DNA from: Wurfbainia villosa
Lineage: Eukaryota > Streptophyta > Magnoliopsida > Zingiberales > Zingiberaceae
Direction of reading: 5' to 3'
Length of the DNA: 64,000 nucleotides
NCBI GenBank assembly: GCA_025175895.1
Contig: JAKLTH010000238.1
Location: 5,456,001-5,520,000 of the forward strand
Positions within the stretch are counted from its first letter, which is position 1. Each line of letters begins with the position of its first letter. The translations under genes and the position numbers were made by a program. The notes beneath the pieces were generated by a model. That model saw only the letters and a list, made by a program, of their open reading frames with translations, did not search any database and was not told where the DNA came from. Positions 1-9,885 of this stretch are shown here, piece after piece.

Positions 1-1059
1 CGTATGAATGAACAATTCATGGATGACTTGGAGAGATCCGATAGGCGCGAGGCTGACGGAGGTGGCTAGCAGGCTTAGGTCTAGACTAAGGGTGATCTAG
101 CAAGTATGAGGCACCACACTTGGGGTTAAACCTCATGTTTGAGATTATTGTTGATCGAAACTTTATACTGGTAGAAGGTCAAGTGTTTGACACTTGGCAA
201 CCGAGTCGACCCTCAGCAGTCGACTGGGGTTATGACCAGTTCGACTCTGTGAGTCGACTAGTGCTCGACTGCCATTTAGGGCTGAAAAAAGCCTTGGTAG
301 TCGACTGCTCATTGGAGTAGTCGACTAATGTCAGTCGACTACCATGGATAACAATCGACTGATGGTTTGATGTTGCGAGCACAGAATGCTCGGTAGCCGA
401 CCGGGCAGTCAACTACGGCGTTGGCAGTCGACTGGTGATGTTGGCACTCGACTATCAAGTGATCCGTTGGAGATTTTCTAGCATGGATCAAGTCATTATC
501 TCACAACGACAGTGTTGGTAGTCGACTACCAGGCGGAAAAATAGCCCGAGTGCAGGTTATAAAGGCATCTCGAAGGGGAGGTTTTGACAGTGATTTTCTT
601 GGGCATTTTGAAGCGATTTGCCGGTGCAAATCAGAGTCTTCAAGGCTAGTTCAAGGCAATCAACAAGCAAGCTTCTAAAAGATTTTTGTATAGTGTTCTT
701 TGCATTATTTTTTTGTATTTACTTGTACATGCTTGTTGTTCATTGTATTACTTAGGCTAATCACTTGTATGAGATTTCTCCACCTCCGACGTGTTATCGA
801 GAAGGAGTGTTATTGATTAGTAGTGTTGCTTGCATCGCTAGAGCTCATTTGAGTTCAATCCGTAGAGTAGGAATCATACGGTTCCGAACCATATTATATT
901 CTCGTGTTCTTGTGTCTTTGTACATTTCGTTATTGCTTTATTATTATTCTGCTGCGCATATTAACGATCATTGTAGACAAGCACGCAAGAACGATCAAAT
1001 TCCGTGAACCGACAACAATGCTATTAACCCTCTCTCTAGCGGGAGCATAGGTCCTAACA
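1..1059 (+). mobile_element. Sirevirus-like LTR, left end outside the window
   Basis: This is the 3' two thirds of an LTR. It shows the shared family block near 75-150 (aggcttaggtctagactaag, then the aagtatgag motif), a cluster of AGTCGACT palindromes between about 205 and 530, a TATA-like tataaagg near 558, the family motif of a TCTCCACCTCC box followed by a GAGAAGG box near 776-805, and a terminal CCTCTCTCTAGCG...GGTCCTAACA ending at 1059. The ending gcataggtcctaaca is the reverse complement of the start of the solo LTR at 53699, so the two belong to one subfamily. No primer-binding site follows at 1060, so it is either a solo LTR or a 3' LTR. Small reading frames inside it are not genes. 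Confidence 0.8.
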
Positions 1060-1553
1060 ATCACGAGGTGACACCTTATCTTATCATGAAGTGGTGGCAT
1101 TAAACGTTATCCTTTTTGACTTGTCTATGTGGCTGATTCATCGCCATCAGTCGACTGATTCCCTTCATCAGTTGATTGATGTGCAATAGTCGACCGCTAG
1201 CCTGGTCACTCCCCTTCAATAAGAGATTAGCACGGAATATGATAAATATGATGGTTCCTCACTGTCCGATCTCGACCTAGACCTTCCACTGGAAGTCGTG
1301 GTTGGATTGCCGCCTACGGTCGTCCCCATACAAAGGACATGACCTTACCATCTCTCTTCGCACTCATGCTTATCTCTGGTCCTTTATGACCTGTTGCTTT
1401 ACTTTCGGTCTCCACTGGGTTCTTCGACTTCCACGAAGTTCTCCCCGTATTGCCATACCACCATAGTTTCCCGACTCGGGATTCTCTGGGTATCGCTGAC
1501 CTTCGACTTAGCTTAACCATTTCTTGCACACTTAATTTAGCTCATGAGATAAC
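1060..1553. other. Unassigned spacer with stray AGTCGACT palindromes
   Basis: No gene or recognisable repeat boundary is visible. It contains one catcagtcgactgat palindrome and decayed variants near 1157-1200, so it may derive from an older LTR of the same family. Before element A inserted, this sequence was continuous with the 76-bp piece at 9810-9885, which is equally unassigned. A 71-codon minus-strand reading frame at 1314-1529 resembles nothing I recognise. Confidence 0.4.
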
Positions 1554-1962
1554 TGTAAGGGATCTTTGGAAGGCTATAGGGGGTGAATAGCCTCTTTTCA
1601 TTTCTACAAGAAAGATTAGCGGAAACAAAACAAAAACTAAATGAAATTAAGAAGCTAGAACACAATCACTAACAAGAAAGATTTTACGTGGTTCGGAGAT
1701 TAAGCTCCTACTCCACGGTGATCCTTAAGGTGGATCAATCCAAGCAAATCTCCACCAAGAAAGCTTCCTTTACAAACACACTCCTCTTCTTACAATTGAT
1801 GAAGATGAAAATTAGAGAAGAGGAGGAATTTAAAACACTTAAAAAGCTTAGGAAAAATGTGGGAGCTTGAGAGTATGGTTTGAATATGAGCACTAGCCTC
1901 CTCAAGCACTCCATGTCCTCTTTTTATAGAGAGAGGGCTGATTTTCCCATTGAGCCTCGATC

Positions 1963-2291
1963 AGTCGACTGATGGTCTCTATCAGTCGACTGCTACTGTA
2001 GCCGAAGCAATCCAATGACTTCTGATAAGACAAATTCGCGATCGTCACTATCCAACGGGAAGCTAATCAGTCGACTGATTGAGTAACCAGTCGAGTGCTC
2101 CAAGCAATCACTCGACTGAAGAACTCTCTATGCTAAAATCCACTTATAGCAGTCGACTGCTATTGTATAGCAGTCGACTGATGGGTGGATCAGTCGACTG
2201 CTAAAGCCTAGTAGTCGACTGTTCGACCATAGAATCAGCCATCTTCAGTCGAGTGATTGGTCAATCAACTGGAACAAGTCACCAGTCGACT
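1963..2291. promoter_or_regulatory. AGTCGACT palindrome cluster (LTR U3)
   Basis: Exact AGTCGACT octamers start at 1963, 1984, 2069, 2151, 2172, 2192, 2213 and 2284, usually inside the longer palindrome CAGTCGACTG, with variants such as agtcgagt between them. The cluster sits just upstream of the TATA-like box on the minus strand. Comparable palindrome clusters are known in maize Sirevirus LTRs with a different core; a regulatory or silencing role here is inference. Confidence 0.75.
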
Positions 2292-2296
2292 GACAC

Positions 2297-2327
2297 ACTT
2301 CAAGTATGATAAATTCATACTTGAAGT
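2297..2327. promoter_or_regulatory. Perfect 13-bp inverted repeat in the LTR
   Basis: The arms 2297-2309 (acttcaagtatga) and 2315-2327 are exact reverse complements separated by the 5-bp loop taaat. The equivalent site in the 5' LTR (about 9314-9344) has one mismatch. Related CAAGTATGA...ATACTTG pairs occur at the same relative place in the plus-strand LTRs, for example near 11766, 19627, 53060 and 60592. Confidence 0.7.
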
Positions 2328-2790
2328 CAACTCCCTAGACCTAGACTCAACCTTCTTGCTCTTCCTTCAGCCTTGCGCCTCCAGGATCTCTCCGAGTCCG
2401 CGACTCCTTCATCCTTGCGCTTGCTTTCAAGAGCTTCCATCGGTTTCTTCATATCTTGGGTTTCTCTTTTGCCAAAGGATCGCTTGGACTTTACGCTGCC
2501 AAGACTACATGCTTGGACTTGCGCTGCCAAGACCTTGCCTTTGGTCTTCCTTTGCCAAGGTTCGCTTGGACTTTACGTCGCCAAGACTATATGCTTGGTC
2601 TTACGCCGCCAAGACCTTCCCTTGGACTTCTTTTGCCAAGATCATACTTGAACTTTCCTTTGCCAAGTCTTTACACTTGGATTTCCTGTCACTTAACACG
2701 TCTACGGTTAGATCACAAAATATTGCCTAACTATAGATGATTATCCAAACATCAAAACATATAAATGCTTGGGGTATTATTGTACCAACA

Positions 2791-3854
2791 ATCTCTCCCT
2801 TTTCGATGTTTGACAATCATTTAAGTTAGGTCTTAATATATGCACATAATGAAAACATCATATTTCCAATATGAATTCTAACTTAAAGTTTCCTTCTCCC
2901 CCTTTGACATACATCAAAAAGAGAAGGATTCATACAATGATAAGTTCATGAAAGAATTGAATTGGTTATGTCTTGAACTAAGGTATAAGATAGATATGGG
3001 GCTCCCCCTTAATCTAAGACATGGTTCATGATGTGTGAATAACATGTGGAGCAAAGCATAAACAAGAAATATGAAATTATGTCCTAACTTTGCACCAACA
3101 ATATAAATTTAGGGGATAAAAAGATTTCACTATGAAGCTCCCCCTAAAATAATACATCAATCAGTCTTATACCCTTTTAATTACTTGAATCATCATACCA
3201 TAGGGTTAGGACACTTAAGATTACACTTAAGTCAAGAAAGAAATCTTATATGCAGAAAAATCAGAGTGACAGTCGACTGAATATTGAATCAGTTGACTGC
3301 CACACCTGAAACGTCATTTTTAGGGTTTTCAGCACAACTTCAGAAATGCGCCAAAAATTCAAGAAGCATCAAAAAATAATGAAATTTTGTGTACACATTT
3401 CCGAAATCATTTTCTATCAAGGAAAAGTAATTTGAAAAATATATGCTTTCCAAATTTCGAAAATGATACAATTTTGAAAACTACAAAAGCTTTAAGAATG
3501 TTGCAAACTTTGTATCACCTTTGTCTAGCAATTGAAAACTATTTTTCAAAATAGGATAAACATAGTTTAAAATATATTTTGGTTGACATCTCCAATCATG
3601 TTCTTAGAGCTATATGCACATTAATTGTATATAAGCCTTCCCAATGATTGGTCCAATGAAGGATTAATGTCTCTAGATGACATTTTAGTTCATAGTAATG
3701 CATCATAACAAGTATGATGAGCCAAATGCATCTTCCTAACATATCACATATTGTCTAAGTGGCTCAATACAAAAATCATGGTTTCTTAGGTATTTTGTGA
3801 GATGCTTAGAGGTACAGTCCTAGATTTTCTATAGGATCATGCAAAACTAACCCT
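2791..3854 (-). other. 3' untranslated internal region and polypurine tracts of element A
   Basis: The sequence next to the 3' LTR (2791-2804) is the reverse complement of a purine-rich AAAAGGGAGAGAT tract, the expected plus-strand primer. Further tract-like blocks lie at about 2886-2902 (ctccccctttgacat), 3001-3012 and 3138-3148. An extra palindrome pair, agtcgact and agttgact, lies near 3270-3298. No coding sequence is seen. Confidence 0.7.
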
Positions 3855-5935
3855 CTATTCTACTAAGCACATTACAAGTTCTCTCCTAAGTGATGAAAAT
3901 TCCATTTCGGGGAGAGCCTTGGTGAATATGTCAACTAGGTTAGACTTGGATTCTATGTAATTGAGTTCAATGTCTCCCTTAGCCACATGATCTCTAATGA
4001 AGTGATGTTTCACTTCAATGTGCTTAGTCCTAGAGTGATGCATCGGATTTTTAGTCAAATTTGTGGTACTCACATTATCACAATAAACCTTGACATTGGA
4101 GTAGTGTAGCTCATAGTCCTCTAGAGTGTGTCTCATCCAAAGTAATTGATCCACACAACCACCTATAGCCACATATTCGGCTTCGGTGGTGGACAAAGCA
4201 ACACAAGGTTGCTTTCTACTATTCTAACTAACTAGGGAGGATCTAAGAAATTAACATCCACCACTAGTACTCTTCCTATCCAACTTGCAATCCGCATAGT
4301 TGGAATCAGTGTACCCAACCAAATCAAAAGATTTTATCCTAGGGTACGAAAGTCCTACATTTAGTGTGACTTTGATATATCTTAAAATTCTTTTAACGGC
4401 TACTAAATGGGACTCTTTGGCACAAGATTGGTATCTTGCACACATACCTACCGCAAATAAGATATCGGGTCTACTAGCGGTTAGGTATAAAAGACTACCA
4501 ATCATACTCCTATAAAGCTTTAGGTCAATTGATTTACCTTCTTGATCATTATTTATCTTTGTGTTGGTTGCTATAGGAGTTGATATTATCTTAGCATTTT
4601 CTAAACCAAATTTCTTAATCATTTCTTTAGCATATTTGCTTTGATATACATAAATTCCTTCATTTGTTTGTTTGACTTGTAAGCCTATGAAGAAATTTAG
4701 TTCCCCAACTAAACTCATTTCAAACTCATTTTTCATATTTTTGATGAAATCTTGAAGGAGTTCATCATTGGTTGGCCCAAAAATTATGTCATCTACATAT
4801 ACTTGGGCTACAAAGATATCCTTTAATTTTGATTTTATGAAGAGAGTTTGATCTACTTGACCTCTTCTAAACCCCTTAGAGACTAAGAAGGATGACAATC
4901 TTTCATACCAACCCTGGGGAGCTTGTTTTAACCCATATAATGCTTTTCTAAGCTTGTATACGTGATTTGGATAGTCTATATTCTCAAACCCGGGAGGTTG
5001 TTCTACATATACCTCTTCCTTAATGAACCCATTTAGGAATGTCGATTTTACATCCATTTGATGGAGTTTAAAGCCCATGTAAGAGGCATATCCTAATAGG
5101 ATTCTAATGTACTCTAACCTAGCAACCGGGGCATAGGTTTCATCATAATCAAGTCCTTCAACTTGATTGAAGTCCCTTGCAACTAACCTTGCCTTATTTC
5201 TAGTTATATTACCTTGATCATCTAATTTGTTCCTAAAGACCCATCTTGTAGTAATGATGGTACTATCATTGGGTCTAGGAACTAACTCCCATACTCGACT
5301 CTTTTCAAATTGAGCCAATTCATTTTGCATTGCTAAGATCCAATCCAGATCAAGTAATGCATCATTGATTGATTTGGGCTCAATTTGGGAGATAAGAGCT
5401 ATTTGACTAGAGGAAGCTCTATGGAAGGACCTAGTTCTAACACCTTGAGATAATTCTCCTACAACTTGATCAAGAGGATGATTTTGATTAATTCTTAATG
5501 TTCTAGGAGGTATATTAACTTGATTTTGATCTTGGTTATCCTCAATTCTCCTTTCATCATCCGAATCTCCTCTTGCTCCCCCTCGATCATTACCTCCCCC
5601 TTAATCATTACCCCCTAAAGTCATGTTTTGAAGTTTTTGGGTAATTTCTTGATTTTTGTCATTGATATCATTATCAATGGGGGATTTCCTAGGGTAAGTG
5701 GTAGAGGTTTCATTAAATTGAACATTTGAGGATTCCTCAACCTTTTGAGTTCTCTTGTTATAAACTCTATACCCTCTACTAGTGGATGAGTATCCAACTA
5801 GGATTCCCTCATCCGCTTTGGATTCAAATTTACCTAGATTGTCTTTGGTATTCAAGATGTAGACTTTGCATCCAAAGACCTTAAAATAGTGAATTGTAGG
5901 AATTGTGTCATTTCATAATTCAAAGGGTGTTTTTT
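3855..5935 (-). pseudogene. Element A pol, 3' part: reverse transcriptase and RNase H
   Basis: The open segment 5330-4251 (359 residues) is a copia reverse transcriptase. It starts with the MQNELAQFEKSRVWELV block, then TTRWVFRNK, QMDVKSTFLNG, ALYGLKQAPQGWYERL and the catalytic YVDDIIFG. The segment 4196-3855 in the same frame is RNase H. The acidic residues are visible in VGYTDSNYADC, STTEAEYVA and VYCDNVSTT, and the usual TKHIEVKHHFIRD helix follows. Stop codons at about 4248 and 4215 separate the two. The 5' end (5855-5601) encodes the integrase-to-RT linker (FGCKVYIL, then LVGYSSTSRGYRVYN). This part is shifted one frame relative to gag-protease-integrase, and the shift maps to an A run near 5930. 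Confidence 0.85.
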
Positions 5936-6975
5936 CCTAAAAACCTATGTATGAAAACCCTGTTTTGGTTATAGCAAGCGATATTAATCGCTTCCGCCCA
6001 CAAGTAGCTAGGAAGTGAATATGCATTAAACATAGTCCTAGCCACCTCTTATAGGGCACGATTTCTCCTTTTCACCACCCCATTTTGTTAGGGTGTTCTA
6101 GGACAAGAGAATTCATGCTTGTACCCTTGTTCTAAGCAAAATTTAGAGAAATTAGAATTTTCAAATTCTCCACCATGATCACTATGAATCCGGTTGATTT
6201 TGAGACTTCTTTCATTCTCTACTCTTTTACTAAAACCTATGATTATTTCTAGGGTTTCATCCTTATGCTTCATAAAATATACTCATGTAAATCTAGAAAA
6301 ATCATCAACTATAACTAAGCAATATTTACTACCATTTAAAGGAGTACTATGACAATCAAATAAATCTAAATGTAAAAGCTCTAAAGGTAAAGATGTATTA
6401 ATTAAGGTTTTACCCTTGTGTGATGATTTTGATTGTTTTCCTTCTTGACATGCATCACACATCTTGTCCTTGAGATACTTGACTTTTGGCAAACCCTTGT
6501 CTAGCTCCATCTTGGCTATCTTGGCAATATTTTTCATGTTGATGTGCCCAAGCCTCCTATGCCATAACCAACTTTCTTCTTCTTTTGCCATAAGACACTT
6601 AGGGGAAATGTTAGAAGTATAGGATAAATCAACATAATAAATATTTGATTTCCTATATCCTACTAACATGTAATCATTTAATGTATTATGTCTTATAAAT
6701 CATTAAGAAGAGTTAAATTGAACATCAAAATTGACATCACATAATTGGCTCACACTAAGCAAGTTAAACTTCATATTTTTAACTAAAAATACTTTATGTA
6801 TAGCAAGATTTGGGGATACCTCAATTGTGCCTTTTCTTAGAATTTTAAGTTTTCCACTATTTTCAAAAGACACGGTCCCTTTGCTAATGTGGTTGATTGT
6901 GGAAAATTTGCTCTCATCACCGGTCATATGTTTTGAGCAACCACTATCAACAATCCACAAGCTTGGTCCTTCTAC
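5936..6975 (-). pseudogene. Element A pol, 5' part: protease and integrase
   Basis: This is in the same frame as gag, after a stop at about 6974. Protease: the segment 6960-6703 shows WIVDSGCSKHMTGD with the DSG active site. Integrase: the segment 6669-6283 carries the zinc-binding region (WLWHRRLGHINMKN, then CDACQEGKQ) and the first catalytic Asp in LLHLDLFDC. The segment 6273-6088 carries the second in IHSDHGGEFEN. Stop codons interrupt at about 6703, 6280 and 6086. At the third catalytic position the family has QQNGVVERKN. Here the reading is QNGVVKRRN, so the glutamate is replaced by lysine (a GAA to AAA change). The copy could not encode an active integrase. Confidence 0.83.
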
Positions 6976-8610
6976 CTATACAACATAAAAAATATAAGTC
7001 TTAGGCACCCAAATCTTAGGACCGATAGCATTAACTACATAACTCTTAGGAATCCATGCCTTTCTAACCTTGCTCCTAATGGTTGATTTCCTACTAACAA
7101 GGGAAGTAAAAGCTACTTCCTTCTCCTTAGGCCTATATCCTATTCCGGCCTTGTTGTAAATAACTCTTTGGTCCCTAAGTATCATATCTAGGTATTTGGA
7201 ACCATTTGTGAATTTTTCTAAGCATGCTCTTAATTCATCTATTTCTTTTCTAAGTTCATCATTTTCATTCCTAAGTGAACATGCATCATCACAAGAAATT
7301 TCTACATTCTTAATTGATTTAATTTCTACTTTTAAATCCTTAATCCTAGATTTTGATTTATTTAGAGCATTTTGAAGACATGCAATGGTTTTATAAAGTA
7401 ATTCTATCCTAGAGGAGTCCTTTACCTCATCGTCACTAGAGGATGATTCGTCACTTGAGGATGATGATGACTCCTCACTTGAGCTTCCGTCTTCATCTTC
7501 CAAGGCCATAAGTGCTAGGTTGCGTGTGACATAGCACATTTCCTCCTCATCGGATGAACCTTCTAAGCTTTGTGTATCCCAAGTTTGGGCTACCATGGCC
7601 TCATTCTTCTTCTTCTCCTTCTTCTTCTTTTCCTTTTCTTCCGGGCAATTTGGCTTGATGTGCCTCTTTTTGTTGCAACCATAGCAAGTAACATTAGGAG
7701 TAGAAATTGAACTACTAGAATTTTTACCTTTTGAGGATTGGAACATCCTTCTTACATTATTTTTGGTGAGCTTCCTTGATCTCCCACCAAACTTCTTCAC
7801 ATAGTGAGCCACCTCACTAGCTGATAGCTCCTCATCACTACTCGAAGACTTTTCCTCCGACTTGGATGATGAAGAGACTTCTTTCTTCTCCTTCTTCTTC
7901 TTGTCCTTCTTACCTACAAAAAGAGCTACACCTTTCTCCTTGGACGAAGTGTTAGCTTGGTCATTCAACTCAAATTCACAAAAATGTTCATCTAGTTTAA
8001 CTAATGAAAGGTCCCTAGACACCTTATAAGCATCTACCATTGATGCCCATAAAGTTGTTCTAGGGAAAGCTTGAAGTACGTACCTCACAAGGTCTCAGTT
8101 GTCAACCTTCTCACCTATTACGTGTAGTCCATTGACTATCTCCTTGAATCGACCATGCATTTGGCTCACAGTCTCATTGGTCTTCATGGTGAAGTTTTAG
8201 AGTTGGCTTATCGATAGGTCTCTTTTGGCTCTTCTAGTCTCCTTTGATCCTTCATTTAATTCGATGAGCTTCTCCCAAAGCTCTTTAGTGGATTTGAAGA
8301 GCCCGACCTTGGATAATTTCTCCTTTGATAGACCACATTGAAGTGTGGTTGTTGCTTTTGTATTTGCTTATGCTTTCTTTGCCATCTCCCTCGTCCAATC
8401 CTTGGTTGGTAATGGTGCTCCGAATTCATCGACTGACTTCTCGAACCCATCTACAATACTAAACCAATTCTCAATATCATTCATAAGGTAGTATTTCATC
8501 CTACCTTTCCAATATCCAAAGTCGTTGCCGTCGAAGAATGGAGGCCTCGCCGTACTATATCCCTCTGGAAATACCATCATGCTTCGGTTGATTGTTAGAT
8601 CTTCCGACAC
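6976..8610 (-). pseudogene. Element A gag
   Basis: One frame runs from the start at 8610 to 6976 with three in-frame stops, after MAKKA (about 8368), before NFTMKTNETVSQMHGRF (about 8199) and before DLVRYVLQAF (about 8091). The N-terminal part has the copia gag pattern (PPFFDGNDFGYWKGRMKYYLM). The middle has VTCYGCNKKRHIKPNCP, a CCHC knuckle with Cys-x2-Cys-x4-His-x4-Cys intact. This is followed by Lys/Glu-rich and Ser-rich stretches and a probable coiled coil (SRIKDLKVEIKSIKN, then NENDELRKEIDELR). The C-terminus ends KIWVPKTYIFYVV before protease. Length and coiled coil fit Sirevirus gag. Confidence 0.82.
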
Positions 8611-8617
8611 GATCCGG

Positions 8618-8629
8618 GCTCTAATACCA
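8618..8629 (-). other. Primer-binding site of element A
   Basis: On the minus strand it reads TGGTATTAGAGC, one mismatch from TGGTATCAGAGC, the complement of the 3' end of plant initiator tRNA-Met. It lies 2 bp inside the 5' LTR. Confidence 0.85.
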
Positions 8630-8631
8630 CT

Positions 8632-9809
8632 TATAAGGGATCTTTGGAAGGCTAGAGGGGGGCGAATAGCCTCTTTTCATTTCTACAAGAAAGGTTAACA
8701 GAAGCAAAACAAATACTAAACAAAATTAAGAAGCTAGAACACAATCGCTAACAAGAAAGATTTTACGTGGTTCGGAGATTAAGCTTCTACTCCACGGCGA
8801 TCCTTAAGGTGGATCAATCCAAGTAATTCTCCACTAAGAAAGCTTCCTTTACAAACACACTCCTCTTCTTACAATTGATGAAGATGAAAATTAGAGAATA
8901 GGAGGATTTAAAACACTTAGAAAGCTTAGAAAAAACATGGGAGCTTGAGAGTATGGTTTGAATATGAGCGCTAGCCTCCATCAGTCGACTACTATTGTAG
9001 CCAAAGTAATCCAACGACTTCTGACAAGCCGAATTCGTGATCGTCACTACACAACGGGAAGCTGATCAATCAACTGATCATACCATCAGTCGACTGATTG
9101 AGTAACCAGTCAAGTGCTCCAAGCGATCACTTGATTGGAGAACTCTCTGTGTTGAAATCCACTTATAGCAGTCGACTGCTAGGGTATAGCAGTCGACTGA
9201 TGGGTGGATTAGTCAATTGTTAAACCCTAGCAGTCGACTGTTTGACTACAGAATCAATCGTCTTCAGTCGAGTGATTGATCAGTCGACTGGAACAAGTCA
9301 CCAGTCGACTGATACACTTCAAGTATGATAAATTCATGCTTGAAGTCAACTCCCTAGACCTAGACTCAACCTTCTTGCTCTTCCTTCAGCCTTGCGCCTC
9401 CAGGATCCCTCCGAGTCCGCGACTCCTTCATCCTTACGCTTGCTTTTAAGAGCTTCCATTGGTTTTGTCATGTCTTGAATTTCTCTTTTTCCAAAGGACC
9501 GCTTTGACTTTACGCTGCCAAGACTACATGCTTGGACTTATGCTGCCAAGACCTTGCCTTTAGTCTTCCTTTGCCAAGGTTCGCTTGGACTTTACGCCGC
9601 TAAGACTACATGCTTGGTCTTACACCGCCAAGACCTTCCCTTAGACTTCTTTTGCCAAGATCATACTTGGACTTTCCTTTGCCAAGTCTTTACACTTGGA
9701 TTTCCTGTCACTTAACACATTCACAGTTAGATCACAAAATATTGCCTAACTATAAATGATTATCCAAACATCAAAACATATAAATGCTTGGGGCATTGTT
9801 GCACCAACA
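8632..9809 (-). repeat. 5' LTR of element A
   Basis: 1178 bp, matching 1554-2790. The terminal TG is now TA at 8632. Relative to the 3' LTR a segment equivalent to about 1904-1978 is missing at about 8981, which removes the TATA-like box and the first palindrome. Several remaining palindromes show C-to-T or G-to-A changes at the central CG (for example atcaatcaactgat near 9065). Confidence 0.86.
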
Positions 9810-9885
9810 ATAATGATATGACCTTAACTTTGGATCTTTGTCATAATCAAAATTTAGGTTCGATTATCTGGTGCCCCTGCACTAA

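Larger units (their letters stand above)
1554..2790 (-). repeat. 3' LTR of element A
   Basis: 1237 bp, bounded by TG (1554) and CA (2790) on the plus strand. Read on the minus strand it starts TGTTGGTACAATA and ends in CCCTTACA. It holds a TATA-like box (reverse complement of ttttatag at about 1922-1929), eight exact AGTCGACT palindromes between 1963 and 2291, a perfect 13-bp stem-loop at 2297-2327 and a CTTGG...CCAAG inverted-repeat array at about 2490-2680. Reading frames over 2257-2740 are translations of this array and not proteins. Confidence 0.88.
1554..9809 (-). mobile_element. Element A: full-length Ty1/copia (Sirevirus-like) retrotransposon
   Basis: A complete 8.26-kb element read on the minus strand: 5' LTR 8632-9809, tRNA-Met primer-binding site 8618-8629, gag, protease, integrase, reverse transcriptase and RNase H in copia order, several polypurine tracts, then 3' LTR 1554-2790. 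The flanking 5-mers are ATAAC (1549-1553) and ATAAT (9810-9814), a target duplication with one mismatch. The Sirevirus assignment rests on multiple GGGGGAG-type polypurine tracts, a long gag with a CCHC knuckle and clustered LTR palindromes, all known traits of that copia lineage. The coding region has stops in gag and pol, one frameshift and a lost integrase glutamate, so this copy is inactive. It is the only element in the window with all pol domains of this family and so stands as the type of a possible helper for the gag-only relatives. Confidence 0.88.

Noticed and set aside
1963..2291. CRISPR-like repeat array
   Set aside because: The repeated unit is an 8-10-bp palindrome with irregular spacing and non-unique spacers in a plant LTR; there are no cas genes.
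2257..2740. Overlapping plus-strand reading frames with repeated LDF/PRL/HAWT-type motifs
   Set aside because: They translate the CTTGG...CCAAG array of an LTR. Similar frames appear at 11289-11798, 17028-17330, 30200-30643, 35367-35893, 52427-52892 and 54840-55266 wherever the array occurs, in several frames and on both strands.
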